A DNA stretch of 64,000 nucleotides from Acetobacteraceae bacterium (GCA_004843165.1 CP039459.1:1565001-1629000); one strand, 5' to 3'. Counted from the first letter of the stretch, positions 49,855 to 59,472 are shown. Numbers and translations are program-made. The notes: a model not told the origin generated them from the sequence alone.

Positions 49855-52800
49855 TTACATTAGCTTTTCCAACGAATCAAAATTCAGAATAAAATCAAAG
49901 CAATCTTTAATCGTTTTTTGGAAAGGTATAGGTGTAACGCCACTAGTTACTAAGCAAGATTTTATCTGAAGCTTATGTTTAGGAATGCCTGTCGTTTGAG
50001 ATATTTGATCTAAGTTATTTTTAATAACCGCTATTCTATCCAAATGTTTTTGGGTTGGGCTACGTTTCCCTTGTGGATTTTGGTCGGGGGCATATTCTGT
50101 TAGACGTCGTACGATTTCTTCAGTGTTTTTAGACGTTATTAAGCGTTTACATTCAATGAGGTAAACAGTATTCGTCTCTTTTTTCGATGCTAGGACATCA
50201 ATATCGCCATTCTTTTTCTTTCCTCCTAAATTTGTCATTGGAACTTCTACTTGTGTATGAAAATCCAATTCTTTTAGGCGTTCTGAGACTTCAGCGTTAA
50301 ATGCAAGACCTAATTCACCAATCTTAGATCCAATCCATTTTTTCATATCATCACTGTAAAACAGATCTGCTGCTAGAGTACCAGCTATAGCTTGGCACAA
50401 ATATTTTAAAGATTGCTCGAACCCAGGTATTGAGATTAAGTAAATTGGATGATTAGCGTCCTCAAGACGAATAAAAGGACGTGAGATAAGGGAGTATTTA
50501 CGTTGATTCCTCCAAGGGAGGATATCCCCTTCTTTATGCTCTGAAGGAGGCTTTTTCCATTGTTCTCTTGGTTCGAGAGAAAGCCTTTTAAGGGTTTGAT
50601 GGGATTGTGTCTCTGTCATTCCCAATGAAACACATATTTTAAGCAATTCTTTTTCAGAGATTTCAAGGATTGTTTTCTTCTGTTTAATTACTTCTTCACT
50701 TAGTAAACCTGCCAATGCTCCGAGAGTTTCGAAGGAGACGCTATATTCAATTTCCATAGCTTTAAAAAAGTTGGCATGCTCTTCTCTTGTTGATTGTACT
50801 TTTTGCTTTTCCTTATTAAGGTTTTTGTCAGTATATAAGCTTGGATATTCTTCAACGTGGCTATCGAAATTTCTGCTGTAGAGCTGTTGAATATAGGGTG
50901 TCTTAACGTTCTCTAGAAAATCTGTTTTGAAGTTCATTTTTCCACTAGGCAACACAAATAAGTTGGTTCCTAATATACCGCTTTTTATTTCGCTATAATG
51001 TGCAGACAAATCAATAAATTTTGCAATGTAAGTGAGTAAAAAATCTAAATCATCATCCCCACAGATTCTGCCATTTTGGGTACGAGATTCACAAATGGCC
51101 ATTTCGACTATAACTCTAGAGGATACAGCAGAAGTTGCTCGTAAAGCTTCCTGATTGGCAGAGATATTGAGGACTTCATCTTTCTCTGATGTGTGACATG
51201 CCTGCAAAGAAGAGGCGGTACGTTCCCACTGAGTTCTTTCTTTTAGAATAGCGTCATGGTTCTTAAGAGCTTTTATAATGACACTTTTACGATCTAATTC
51301 ATTGAGTCTTTTTTGGATTGTTTCCCATAAAACATCCATCCCTTTATACAATAGTTTCAGTGCAGTTTCATTACTTGGTTGACCTTCAGATATATTAGGA
51401 ATGCCTAAATTAAATGCAAAACCATTATCAATTAAACTTGTTATTTCAGCAGTGCATAAACGAGGCTTTTTTAATGGCGCGCTATTAAAAATAAAATCAC
51501 TTAGAGACTGTGCCTGAAACATGTGTATATGTCTTGCATGTCCTTCTGGTATAATAGGGTTAACCAGATTGCCAATAAGATCTTCATTTATTTTTGAATT
51601 ACTTGGTATAAGCAAACCCTTGATAAGGGTCTCAACTAGCAGACGCTCGCCTTCATTTTTGGGCTGTTGGCATTTTTCAAAAAATTGTTTTGAAAATTCA
51701 ATATTAATTTGTTGGGGGCTTTTTGGGTTGAGGATAATTTCTTTTTTTTCGGTATTTGAATAGGTAATATTAAAGAAAATCCATTTTGGTAGGTGAAATT
51801 CACTTTTAATGGCTTCGGCAATGCGCCCAATCCAAAACTCAAAAGCTTCAAAGAGAAGCCATGACAGTTGTATTTGGCTAGAAGGCTGAAAGTCATTCAA
51901 GGTATTATTTATTTCAACCCACCATTTATATTCATTATTTTCATAACAACCTCGTAGCCGTTGTTGGCTTATATCTAACAATGAGACATAAAATTTTCCT
52001 TCTTTCATATCTGAGAAGTAAGGAAAAAGATTTTTTCGCTGAACAGGGAGCCATTGAGGTAATGATGGATCTCTTAAAAGGTGTTTATTTAAAAGCTGAC
52101 GCATTTTGACACGAAACACTCCCTGATCTTGGCAAGGAGAGAATAAAACAGGCATCCCAGAAGGTTCATTATCAAAGTATAAGTCAAAATTTCGCTCTTT
52201 AAAAAAACCATAAAGGTTTAGAGGTTCTGTTGGCATGAGTGGATTTTTTGGGTCTCTTTGACGTTCTAAAAGGCGGTAGAGGCGTAAAAGAAAAAAATCA
52301 GAATCATAAGCTAATAATTCTAAATCACCTGAAGTAAGTGGTATGATATGCCAATTTTTATCAAAAGTATTTGCATTTAAAGAGGTATATAAGCCACTCC
52401 CAAGTCCCCCATGTAAAATAATAGTGATACCTTTTCTAAAATTAGATTGTTCACTTAAGTTTTTAGAAACTTCAATGATGCGGTTAGTAATAAGTGCGGG
52501 CGGAGGAGAAGGAACATCCATAATTCCTGCTTCATTGTTCTTTAAATTTACGGATGATAGTATGATATGGGCATAGCTTCCTTCATCAAAGGAGGCGATC
52601 CTTTCATAAGGATTTTCCGTTAGGATATCTTGGCTAATTGGTTTTAAGGATAATAAGTGTGAGGTATTTAGAAAAATTTGAAAATGATATTCATCAATAT
52701 ATTTTTGAAATGAATCTATAAATCCAGAACGTAGCGCTGAGGATAAGGCAAAGCGGCGAGCTGCAACGCCAATAGCTGGTAAAAGAGAGATGATAAACGT

Positions 52801-53556
52801 ATCATCCTCAATTTTTATGAGTGGATGAGAAAGTAGAGAGGAGTTGCCTGATTTCTCTTCTTTGAGCTTGTTAATTTGATTTTCTGAAATAAAAAATGCT
52901 GACAAGCTAGTAAAAGGTATTTGAAGACTATTTAAATCTTCTTGAGTAAAAATAAGATAATCCCCCCATTTTTTAAATTCTTCGGGAGGTAAAGGAAGTT
53001 TAGTCGTATTTGGAGATGATTTTAGATTAGCGATATTTCTATATAATTTAGCACGCTTAGCGACTTCATTTCCCAATCGTAATAATGAAAATATTGAATA
53101 AAGGTTCTCTCTAGCCTCTGTAATTTTATCATTGGTACATTGGGATAAGGCGTTAATAATAGCCGATAAAAAATAATTGTTATTTGTCCAGATGCCTTCA
53201 AAAACCATGAGATTTCCATGATAGGATTCAAGATTAGAAACAAAGACATCTTCAATAGGGTCTTCTTGTGAGATGCATGGAGAAGTGTTGGCTAAAAATT
53301 CTAGCCAATCTTTCACGTTTTTATGGGTAACTTTTGCCGTTCCGTTGCAATAGATCATTATCAGATGGACAAGATGTTCTAAGCGAAGTGTGTTTGCATG
53401 GAACTCAGGACGAGTAAAAAGTCCCCCAACGGCCTTTAAGGCTTCTATTTTACTAAATTTCTCTAAGCGCTTTGAGAGAGAGGTCGGAGCAAATTCTTTT
53501 TGAAAATTATTAGATTGATTTAACACATTTGTAATGAGTTTTTTATCAAAAGGCAT
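49855..53556 (-). CDS. 1233-residue protein with C-terminal PD-(D/E)XK nuclease motif
   Basis: Very large cytoplasmic, mostly helical protein; I do not recognise residues 1-1080 and see no Walker A. The C-terminal ~150 residues contain EVPMTNLGGKKKNGDIDVLA and then YLIECKR (acidic pair near 1118-1120, E1135-x-K1137), the core of a PD-(D/E)XK restriction-like nuclease. It is convergent with the HEPN-like gene (50-base gap) and divergent from the split nuclease gene (120-base gap). AT-rich. Its size, nuclease end and island position suggest a defence effector, but no family is named. Confidence 0.62.
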   Translation of the reverse strand: MPFDKKLITNVLNQSNNFQKEFAPTSLSKRLEKFSKIEALKAVGGLFTRPEFHANTLRLEHLVHLIMIYCNGTAKVTHKNVKDWLEFLANTSPCISQEDPIEDVFVSNLESYHGNLMVFEGIWTNNNYFLSAIINALSQCTNDKITEARENLYSIFSLLRLGNEVAKRAKLYRNIANLKSSPNTTKLPLPPEEFKKWGDYLIFTQEDLNSLQIPFTSLSAFFISENQINKLKEEKSGNSSLLSHPLIKIEDDTFIISLLPAIGVAARRFALSSALRSGFIDSFQKYIDEYHFQIFLNTSHLLSLKPISQDILTENPYERIASFDEGSYAHIILSSVNLKNNEAGIMDVPSPPPALITNRIIEVSKNLSEQSNFRKGITIILHGGLGSGLYTSLNANTFDKNWHIIPLTSGDLELLAYDSDFFLLRLYRLLERQRDPKNPLMPTEPLNLYGFFKERNFDLYFDNEPSGMPVLFSPCQDQGVFRVKMRQLLNKHLLRDPSLPQWLPVQRKNLFPYFSDMKEGKFYVSLLDISQQRLRGCYENNEYKWWVEINNTLNDFQPSSQIQLSWLLFEAFEFWIGRIAEAIKSEFHLPKWIFFNITYSNTEKKEIILNPKSPQQINIEFSKQFFEKCQQPKNEGERLLVETLIKGLLIPSNSKINEDLIGNLVNPIIPEGHARHIHMFQAQSLSDFIFNSAPLKKPRLCTAEITSLIDNGFAFNLGIPNISEGQPSNETALKLLYKGMDVLWETIQKRLNELDRKSVIIKALKNHDAILKERTQWERTASSLQACHTSEKDEVLNISANQEALRATSAVSSRVIVEMAICESRTQNGRICGDDDLDFLLTYIAKFIDLSAHYSEIKSGILGTNLFVLPSGKMNFKTDFLENVKTPYIQQLYSRNFDSHVEEYPSLYTDKNLNKEKQKVQSTREEHANFFKAMEIEYSVSFETLGALAGLLSEEVIKQKKTILEISEKELLKICVSLGMTETQSHQTLKRLSLEPREQWKKPPSEHKEGDILPWRNQRKYSLISRPFIRLEDANHPIYLISIPGFEQSLKYLCQAIAGTLAADLFYSDDMKKWIGSKIGELGLAFNAEVSERLKELDFHTQVEVPMTNLGGKKKNGDIDVLASKKETNTVYLIECKRLITSKNTEEIVRRLTEYAPDQNPQGKRSPTQKHLDRIAVIKNNLDQISQTTGIPKHKLQIKSCLVTSGVTPIPFQKTIKDCFDFILNFDSLEKLM

Positions 53557-53676
53557 AAAATATTCTCCTAAAATGAGCTAATATAGATAACGCTAATTTT
53601 TTCTTATCTCGTAGCAATAAGTTTAACATAATTTTTTGAAATTATAGGATAATTAAAGGGGCTCTGAAGTTACAAT

Positions 53677-54354
53677 ATGACAGAAGATATTAAAAAATTT
53701 TCGATAGATGAAATGGAAGAAAGGGTACTCTCTACGTATCCTTTTTTTAAACAGAAAGAGGCATCAATAGCCTCATTTAGTGTATTTATATATGCATTGA
53801 TGGATATGTTGGATAAACTTTATAAGTCATGTCAAAATGAGGAGCGTTGGTCAGTTGTATGTGAAATTATTTCAAGGAACCTTCCAACCATTTTGGGTGC
53901 GGATTTCGATGCTCTTTTTAAAGGAAATCCTTCTAAGATTAAATTCGGCGATAAGGAAAAAGAAAAAAAAGAATTAGAGTTGTGGGAAAAGAAATTAGGA
54001 AAAAGTTTAGTAAAAAATAAATTTAAGTCCATAAGAAATAAGTATGATTATGTAGGGGGTGAGGGGATTTCTTTTTCCTTGAATGGAGATTTTTATCAGG
54101 ATGAAAATAACTTAACAGAAGAACAAAAAAATGAATTATTATTACCATTCATTCGTTGTTGTCGTATGCAAGACTGGCAGGAACAGTCTAAAATAGCTTT
54201 TGCGGAAGGGATAACCAGAGATCAGGTCAAAAATCTTGATAAAGATATCTCCTTATTTATTACAGGGGAAAGACATCAATTTCTTTCATCCGTCAAAAGA
54301 TTTTATGGATTTCCTTCTAATAAAAAATTTAAAGAGTTATTGGAAAAGAGATAG
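53677..54354 (+). CDS. N-terminal part of a probable split nuclease protein
   Basis: 225 residues, charged and helical, unrecognised. It ends LLEKR-stop at 54354. The next ORF's frame is already open from 54333 with protein-like codons but no ATG/GTG/TTG until 54471. Adding one A in the 'ggaaaag' run at 54343-54347 would join the two into a single ~607-residue protein (…ELLEKEIEGLSFYKW…). So this is probably the front of one gene, broken by a frameshift, or a coupled separate gene. Confidence 0.6.
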   Translation: MTEDIKKFSIDEMEERVLSTYPFFKQKEASIASFSVFIYALMDMLDKLYKSCQNEERWSVVCEIISRNLPTILGADFDALFKGNPSKIKFGDKEKEKKELELWEKKLGKSLVKNKFKSIRNKYDYVGGEGISFSLNGDFYQDENNLTEEQKNELLLPFIRCCRMQDWQEQSKIAFAEGITRDQVKNLDKDISLFITGERHQFLSSVKRFYGFPSNKKFKELLEKR

Positions 54355-54470
54355 AAGGTCTCTCATTCTATAAGTGGGGAGAAGGATATATTTGTCTTAA
54401 ATGCTTCTTCTTAAAGAGCGAAAAGGAAGATGGTTTTTGTCAAGTTAAGAAGGAAGATATTATCTATTTT

Positions 54471-55499
54471 TTGACTGAATATTCGGATTTCAGTCAAATA
54501 GAGGCGGATATTTTTTACAAAAATGTTTTGTATGATAAGACCTCTAAAGATTTATTCGATACGCCCATTCTTTCGATAACAGATGAAATCAATTTTATTT
54601 TTCTTTTTGCCGTAAAATACACAGATATTTTTCAGGCAATTAGATCAAATTTTTCAAGGATTGCTAAAAATATAAAATATCAAAAGCCTTTTAAAAATTT
54701 AAAAGAGCGAATACACGCTTTAGAGTTTTTTGATAAGGGAAAAATGTTTGAAGAGAATGTTTATAATGTTTTGAAAGAGCAAGAGAGTAAACATGATCAT
54801 TTTGAAGTCATCAAAGGAACCTTCAAATCTCCAGAGACAAGGCAGCAATGTGAGTATGATGCTCTTGTTTTATGGGATGAAATACTCTTTATTTTTGAGT
54901 GTAAGGCAGAACTATTTAGTTTATATGCATTAGAGGGGATGAAGGGGGAAAAAGTAAGACATACAAATCCCTGTGGCAATAATAGTAAAACTCGTGGTCA
55001 TGTGCAGCAAGCTAATCGATTAAAGGTAGAAGTAGAAAAGATAATCGGTTCTGAGAAAGCAGATAAATATAATAATTTATCTGGTAATCCTCTTGTTGCG
55101 TTCCTTAAAGAAAATAGAGAGAAAATTAAGGAAATTATACCAGTTATCTTGTATTCAATGCCGATGTGGTATTATCCAGATAGTGGTGTCTATACGTATG
55201 ATTTTTCTCTATTATCTAGATTTTTTACAGGTCCTCGTTGTATCACTGGACATTCGTTGGCTTTTAAGGGAGAGGCCAATACCAAAATTTCTAAAGAAAC
55301 GGAGTATGTACTTTGGAAAGAAGAGAGCTCGACATCTGAAGACTTTAAAAAGCAGTTGAAGTATCCTGTCCAAGTAGAACGTGCAAAAGAAAGGATTAGC
55401 CTTGATTATGCTCCTATTTTTCTTTCTGAAAACTTAAAAGTCCGTCATTGGTTATATTACCGTTCCAAAGGACTAGCAGAAGAGATAAAATTTCAATAA
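54471..55499 (+). CDS. PD-(D/E)XK nuclease-like protein (C-terminal part of split gene)
   Basis: At least 342 residues from TTG 54471; likely longer upstream (see the preceding ORF). A restriction-like core is visible: Glu 94/95 in KMFEENVYNVL, Asp 130 in QQCEYDALVLW, and E143-C-K145 in EILFIFECKAE. That order and spacing fit PD-(D/E)XK/NERD-like nucleases. The open region before the TTG encodes YKWGEGYICLKCFF, with a CxxC, plausibly part of the same protein. AT-rich, like the divergent 1233-residue gene. Confidence 0.6.
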   Translation: MTEYSDFSQIEADIFYKNVLYDKTSKDLFDTPILSITDEINFIFLFAVKYTDIFQAIRSNFSRIAKNIKYQKPFKNLKERIHALEFFDKGKMFEENVYNVLKEQESKHDHFEVIKGTFKSPETRQQCEYDALVLWDEILFIFECKAELFSLYALEGMKGEKVRHTNPCGNNSKTRGHVQQANRLKVEVEKIIGSEKADKYNNLSGNPLVAFLKENREKIKEIIPVILYSMPMWYYPDSGVYTYDFSLLSRFFTGPRCITGHSLAFKGEANTKISKETEYVLWKEESSTSEDFKKQLKYPVQVERAKERISLDYAPIFLSENLKVRHWLYYRSKGLAEEIKFQ

Positions 55500-55658
55500 T
55501 TGGAATGTCTTTTTTATAGTTTCGTTCCTTTAAACTCTGAGGAGGAGATTAAAGTCTTCCTGCCTGAGAGTAGTCTTCTCAATGGTGGCGGTTCTGATGA
55601 TTTCTCTGCAGTATTACATGCCAGCAAGATTGCTGCCCGTGCAATGAGAGCCGAATAA
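55500..55658 (+). CDS. possible 52-codon ORF or gene remnant
   Basis: TTG 55500 lies directly after the previous TAA. The frame reads 52 codons ending GGGSDDFSAVLHASKIAARA then MRAE-stop. The end looks like a real protein C-terminus, perhaps of a transfer gene cut away from its body, but I cannot name it. Confidence 0.25.
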   Translation: MECLFYSFVPLNSEEEIKVFLPESSLLNGGGSDDFSAVLHASKIAARAMRAE

Positions 55659-55786
55659 AGTTAGCTAAAAAACAGGATTGAATAGAGAGCAATCGTCAGA
55701 CTTTTTTGGGGGAAGCCACTTATCTTAAATGAATAGGCGTGTAGGCTTGCGCTCTACATAGGTTTCCCCTTATTTCCTTAGAATTT

Positions 55787-56632
55787 TTATTCTATCAATT
55801 TATAAATCTTTTCCCAGAAGGCCTCTTCTTTCCCTTCTTCAAGAAGAGGCTCCCATTCATTGAGAATGTCTTTGCTATATTCTGGATTGTAAGTGCGGAT
55901 GCCATGTCTGAGATCATCAATATAAACATGAGCTTCTTGTAGATATTTTACTTCATCTTCTTTTCCTCTGTTTTTACGAGAGAGAAGATAGGCTTTCCGT
56001 CTAATTTTTTTGGAAATATTACTTAGAATGTTATTTGCAGTTTCTGCGAGGATTTGTTCCTTGGGGTAGGGAATAGAAATATTTCCGCTTTCTAATTTTT
56101 CCCAAAGTGTTTTGTCATTATCTTTAAGTTTGAAAAGGCCACCCCATTCTTTCGTTACACGATAGCTTAAATAAGGATTATCTACCTGAAGCGTATCTTC
56201 TAATTGTGTAAGTTTAGAGGAACTATCGTGCAGAGATTTGATTTTTTCAGCGTTCGCTTTTGGTTCTTTTTCAAGTTCACAAAAATGTACGGAAATATAG
56301 GCTCTCACATCAAGTAAGATCCCTTTGGCAACATCATAAGAGACCGTTTCCCAAGAAAAATCATCATAATCCCCTTTAATTTGTGAGAGGGCTTGCCAAA
56401 GGCTTTGGTGCTTATCTTTCTTCTCAAGAAGAGGTCTCCATTTGCCTATGAGCTGCCCTTTCTCTTCATAGGTATAGGTAGAAAGATTTTTTTGATAATC
56501 GTTGAATACCTCTAATAGGAGCGGAAGATGACTGAAATTGTTTTTCTCTTCTTCTATTTTGTCTGAAATAACATGAATGATTTCCTTAAAAATCTCGCTG
56601 AGTTCTTGGATCTGTTGAGAAGATTTTTCCAT
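55787..56632 (-). CDS. helical protein with three WxxL...W repeats, function unknown
   Basis: 281 charged residues, all-helical. Three spaced copies of a motif: W65RPLLEKKDKHQSLW79, W163GGLFKLKDNDKTLW177 and W260EPLLEEGKEEAFW273. No catalytic motif is seen. It lies downstream of the 56695-56797 element and of vapE, same direction. Possibly a structural or nucleic-acid-associated protein of the element. Confidence 0.55.
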   Translation of the reverse strand: MEKSSQQIQELSEIFKEIIHVISDKIEEEKNNFSHLPLLLEVFNDYQKNLSTYTYEEKGQLIGKWRPLLEKKDKHQSLWQALSQIKGDYDDFSWETVSYDVAKGILLDVRAYISVHFCELEKEPKANAEKIKSLHDSSSKLTQLEDTLQVDNPYLSYRVTKEWGGLFKLKDNDKTLWEKLESGNISIPYPKEQILAETANNILSNISKKIRRKAYLLSRKNRGKEDEVKYLQEAHVYIDDLRHGIRTYNPEYSKDILNEWEPLLEEGKEEAFWEKIYKLIE

Positions 56633-56694
56633 TCTAAATATTCCTTGATCTGTTAATTCCTGTGGGTTTTTTCTCTGTGCTGTAAGGTGTAAAT

Positions 56695-56797
56695 ACGGTG
56701 CAAAATTTGTACCGTATAAAGGGAGTGATGCAATTCAAAAATGCATGATTTCTGGTTTTTTTCTCCTTTATCTATATTCTTGCATTGTTTGCACCGT
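56695..56797 (-). repeat. 103-bp element with ACGGTGCAAA ends, copy 2
   Basis: Inverted partner of 47705-47808; shared ends acggtgcaaaca / ttttgcaccgt when read on the minus strand, with patches of identity between. It also has an internal gtaccgt. It lies between vapE and the 281-residue gene. Confidence 0.7.
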
Positions 56798-56820
56798 TTC
56801 ATTTCAGAGATTTGTTTTTT

Positions 56821-58155
56821 TTAAATTTTCTCCCAGACAGTAGATTGTTTGTCCTGAATCATTTTCCTTGTTTTCTGATAGCCCAGCTTATTTAAGATGG
56901 AACCGAGGCGTCGATTTAGACGCATGTCAGGCATTTTGTTTCCCAAAGCTTCAGCTAAGAGAGAAAGTGGAAAGTCTTTTCTGCCTTCCCATCTTGTGCC
57001 CTCTCGATAGCCAATGAGATTTTTAGAAAGAATATCTTGAATTCTTTCTTCTAAAATGTCGCTCTCTGTGGCTCTTTCGTGAATGGCCGCAATTTGTTCT
57101 TTTAAATGCTCCGGTGGGTCAGTTCGTTGTTCTGGATTTCTTTCGTAGCGTGCATAAGCTTCTGCCCAAAGCTGATCTCTATTGTCTATAAGCCATTCGG
57201 TATTTAAAGATTTATTAACAAAAATAGGCATAAATCTTCTGTTGCCTGTTGGATCAGTTAAAAATCTTTCTTCGTTGCTTGTGCCAATGAAAACACAACG
57301 CCTTGGGAAGTTCTCGGCTTCTCTTGCGTAAGATGGGCGGTAATTATCGACTTCTCGGCTTAGAAAGCTTTTTGCCGTTTCGTGGGAGGTTCTTCTGAGG
57401 CTGGCTAGTTCAGATATTTCTACCCCCCAGATACCTTGAAGCTCTTGGGCGGCATCTTTATCCCGAATATTGGCGGAAAGATCTTCTTTTGCCCATTTGC
57501 CAAAGAGGATACGAACAAATCGGCTTTTCCCCATGCCTTGGAAACCACTAAAAACAGGCATCCAGTCGAATTTATAGGGGGCATGAGTAACTAAAGCTCT
57601 AGCAACGGCCGCTATCATAAAACGAGAGCCGATTTCTTTTAGATATTCAGAGGGAGGTAATTGCCAAGCTGTCGCAAAGAAATGATCTAATCTGTTTGTG
57701 CCGTCCCATTCGAGAGATTGTAGATAATCTCTAATTTGATTTTGCCTATTTTGGTTTCCTGCATCCTCTAAATAAGCCCGAATAACTTTCCTTTTATTTT
57801 GGGTTCTTAAAGAGGTTGTTGCCTCTATCCATTCTGTAATTCTTAAAAGATGTCTTTCTTTAAAAGGAATAGGAAATTTTTCGCCATATCCTAAAGCAGA
57901 AAAGGAATTTTTTCGGATACTTGGCGGCTCTTTCATAAGGATGAAACGGTTTGTTAATTCATCAAACGCCAGTAGATTTTGAAGTTCAGGAGTGAGAGAG
58001 ACAAAGGCTTCTAATTTTTGAACTTTACCTGCTTCTTCATCGCCCATGATTTTCTTTAATTCATCAGACCAGCCTAATCTTGAGAGGGTAGGGAAGGGGA
58101 TAGTAGTGTGAAGAATATTTTTACAAGATGTGTTTTTTTCGTTAGAATCTCGCAT
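56821..58155 (-). CDS. VapE-type replication protein (primase/helicase ATPase)
   Basis: From ATG 58155, 444 residues. The virulence-associated E domain shows Walker A GFQGMGKS at 204-211, followed by IWGVEISEL (Walker B-like) and GTSNEERFLTDPTGNRRFMP, the sensor/Arg-finger segment typical of VapE. Such proteins drive replication of phage satellites and islands. I chose this start because 'aaaggg' sits seven bases upstream; an ORF extension to 58206 lacks one. The AlpA-like gene precedes it. Confidence 0.85.
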   Translation of the reverse strand: MRDSNEKNTSCKNILHTTIPFPTLSRLGWSDELKKIMGDEEAGKVQKLEAFVSLTPELQNLLAFDELTNRFILMKEPPSIRKNSFSALGYGEKFPIPFKERHLLRITEWIEATTSLRTQNKRKVIRAYLEDAGNQNRQNQIRDYLQSLEWDGTNRLDHFFATAWQLPPSEYLKEIGSRFMIAAVARALVTHAPYKFDWMPVFSGFQGMGKSRFVRILFGKWAKEDLSANIRDKDAAQELQGIWGVEISELASLRRTSHETAKSFLSREVDNYRPSYAREAENFPRRCVFIGTSNEERFLTDPTGNRRFMPIFVNKSLNTEWLIDNRDQLWAEAYARYERNPEQRTDPPEHLKEQIAAIHERATESDILEERIQDILSKNLIGYREGTRWEGRKDFPLSLLAEALGNKMPDMRLNRRLGSILNKLGYQKTRKMIQDKQSTVWEKI

Positions 58156-58272
58156 AGGAAACCCTTTCATAAAAATTGATCGAAAAGGAGCGCTCATGGC
58201 CTGCAAGCGAATAAGCGTTCCTTTTGTGGTTTTCTGTGGCGGCCTTTTAGTTTCAGCTAGAAGGTCGCTTTT

Positions 58273-58488
58273 TTATTGTTTTTTAGTTTCTTTCCAATCA
58301 CCTCCTAAATATTTTGGGCAAGAAGCAAAGTAATCTCTAATCGAAGAGGCAGGAATTAATGTGCTTTTTCCGACCTTAATTCCTTCAATTTTGCCCTCGT
58401 TTAGAAGTCCATACAGCTTATCCTTGCCAATGCTAAAAATTTTTTGCGCTGCTTTTGGGCTGTAATATTTTTGCTCTAATTCTGTCAT
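58273..58488 (-). CDS. AlpA/excisionase-like helix-turn-helix protein
   Basis: 71 residues from ATG 58488, with 'aaagga' six bases upstream. YYSPKAAQKIFSIGKDKLYG, then LLNEGKIEGIKVG and SSIRDYF, form the winged MerR-like HTH of excisionase/AlpA proteins. These usually act as recombination directionality factors or activate integrase genes in P4-type islands. Confidence 0.8.
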   Translation of the reverse strand: MTELEQKYYSPKAAQKIFSIGKDKLYGLLNEGKIEGIKVGKSTLIPASSIRDYFASCPKYLGGDWKETKKQ

Positions 58489-58596
58489 TCTCGATCCTTT
58501 CAAAAAGCAAGAGCATTTAAGTCTTTTAAAGCCCTCTATTTTCTTATTGAATCTTCAATAACACGAAGATTTGTTTTCAATGGTATAGGACACGAT

Positions 58597-59472
58597 TCAG
58601 AGGGTAGATTTCCCTCGACTCGCTAGATGTTCAAGGAGTGCAACAAAGTAATCGTCCATGCCTTCTTCGCCTCCTAGCGCTTCTATTTCAGATTTGTATT
58701 CTTCAGGGTTTTCTCTGTATTGTCTTAGCTTTCGCATTTCTTTTTGAATTCTTTCTATTTTTTCTTCACGGATATGTGCAGCTTTAATTGAATCTTGAAC
58801 CTCCTGTCCAAATGGCATTGGGTTGTGCCCCTTCTTTGGAGGGTGGACGCCGAGGAGCTTACAACCTTTTGCTATTAGTGCTTTGGTTTTTTCATGATTT
58901 GTGATCCCTAACCAATCAGCGGCATCTTTTTGATTCTGAGTCCAGATTTTTTCTGTAGAGCTTCCGTAAAATTCAGTTGCTAAAATGGTTATAAAAATAG
59001 ACTGCATATCATAGAGTTTTGCTCTACGCTTATTTTTTTCCTTTAGACCAGCTACTTTTGATGGAAGGATGTTTTTCCATAGTTCTTGTGGTGTTTCGGG
59101 AAAGGAGCAAAGGTCTAAATACTTTGAATGCCATTGAGTGAAGGCATTATGGGATGGTAAGTGATTTGGATTGTGTCCGTTTAAAACCCAGTAATCCAAG
59201 ATTATATCTGCGCTTTCTTTTATATGAAGGCAAATTTCGATAATGGCTGTAAGGTTAGCAAGATGCGCTTCAAATTTTTTTTGAGAAAACTTTTCTTTTT
59301 TGGAAGATTCTCGCAAAAAGGAATATATTCTGTCAGCGAGTAATTGTTGTTGCATTGGTGAGCGAGAGAGAGGAATTGCGAAGGTGTAAAGTATTTTTTC
59401 CTGCCAATTTATATCTGGAAAATCCTCAAAAAAGTATCCTTTCCATCCGAGTTGAAACTCATCTTCATCCAT
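58597..59472 (-). CDS. conserved-looking element protein, function unknown
   Basis: 291 residues from ATG 59472, overlapping the integrase stop (TAATG), hence coupled to it. Helical, with a basic C-terminal part containing KKGHNPMPFGQEVQDSIKAA and a charged coiled coil. Residues ~185-215 (TQNQKDAADWLGITNHEKTK) look like a helix-turn-helix. No enzyme motif recognised. Its place between integrase and AlpA-like gene suggests a role in excision or replication control. Confidence 0.55.
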   Translation of the reverse strand: MDEDEFQLGWKGYFFEDFPDINWQEKILYTFAIPLSRSPMQQQLLADRIYSFLRESSKKEKFSQKKFEAHLANLTAIIEICLHIKESADIILDYWVLNGHNPNHLPSHNAFTQWHSKYLDLCSFPETPQELWKNILPSKVAGLKEKNKRRAKLYDMQSIFITILATEFYGSSTEKIWTQNQKDAADWLGITNHEKTKALIAKGCKLLGVHPPKKGHNPMPFGQEVQDSIKAAHIREEKIERIQKEMRKLRQYRENPEEYKSEIEALGGEEGMDDYFVALLEHLASRGKSTL

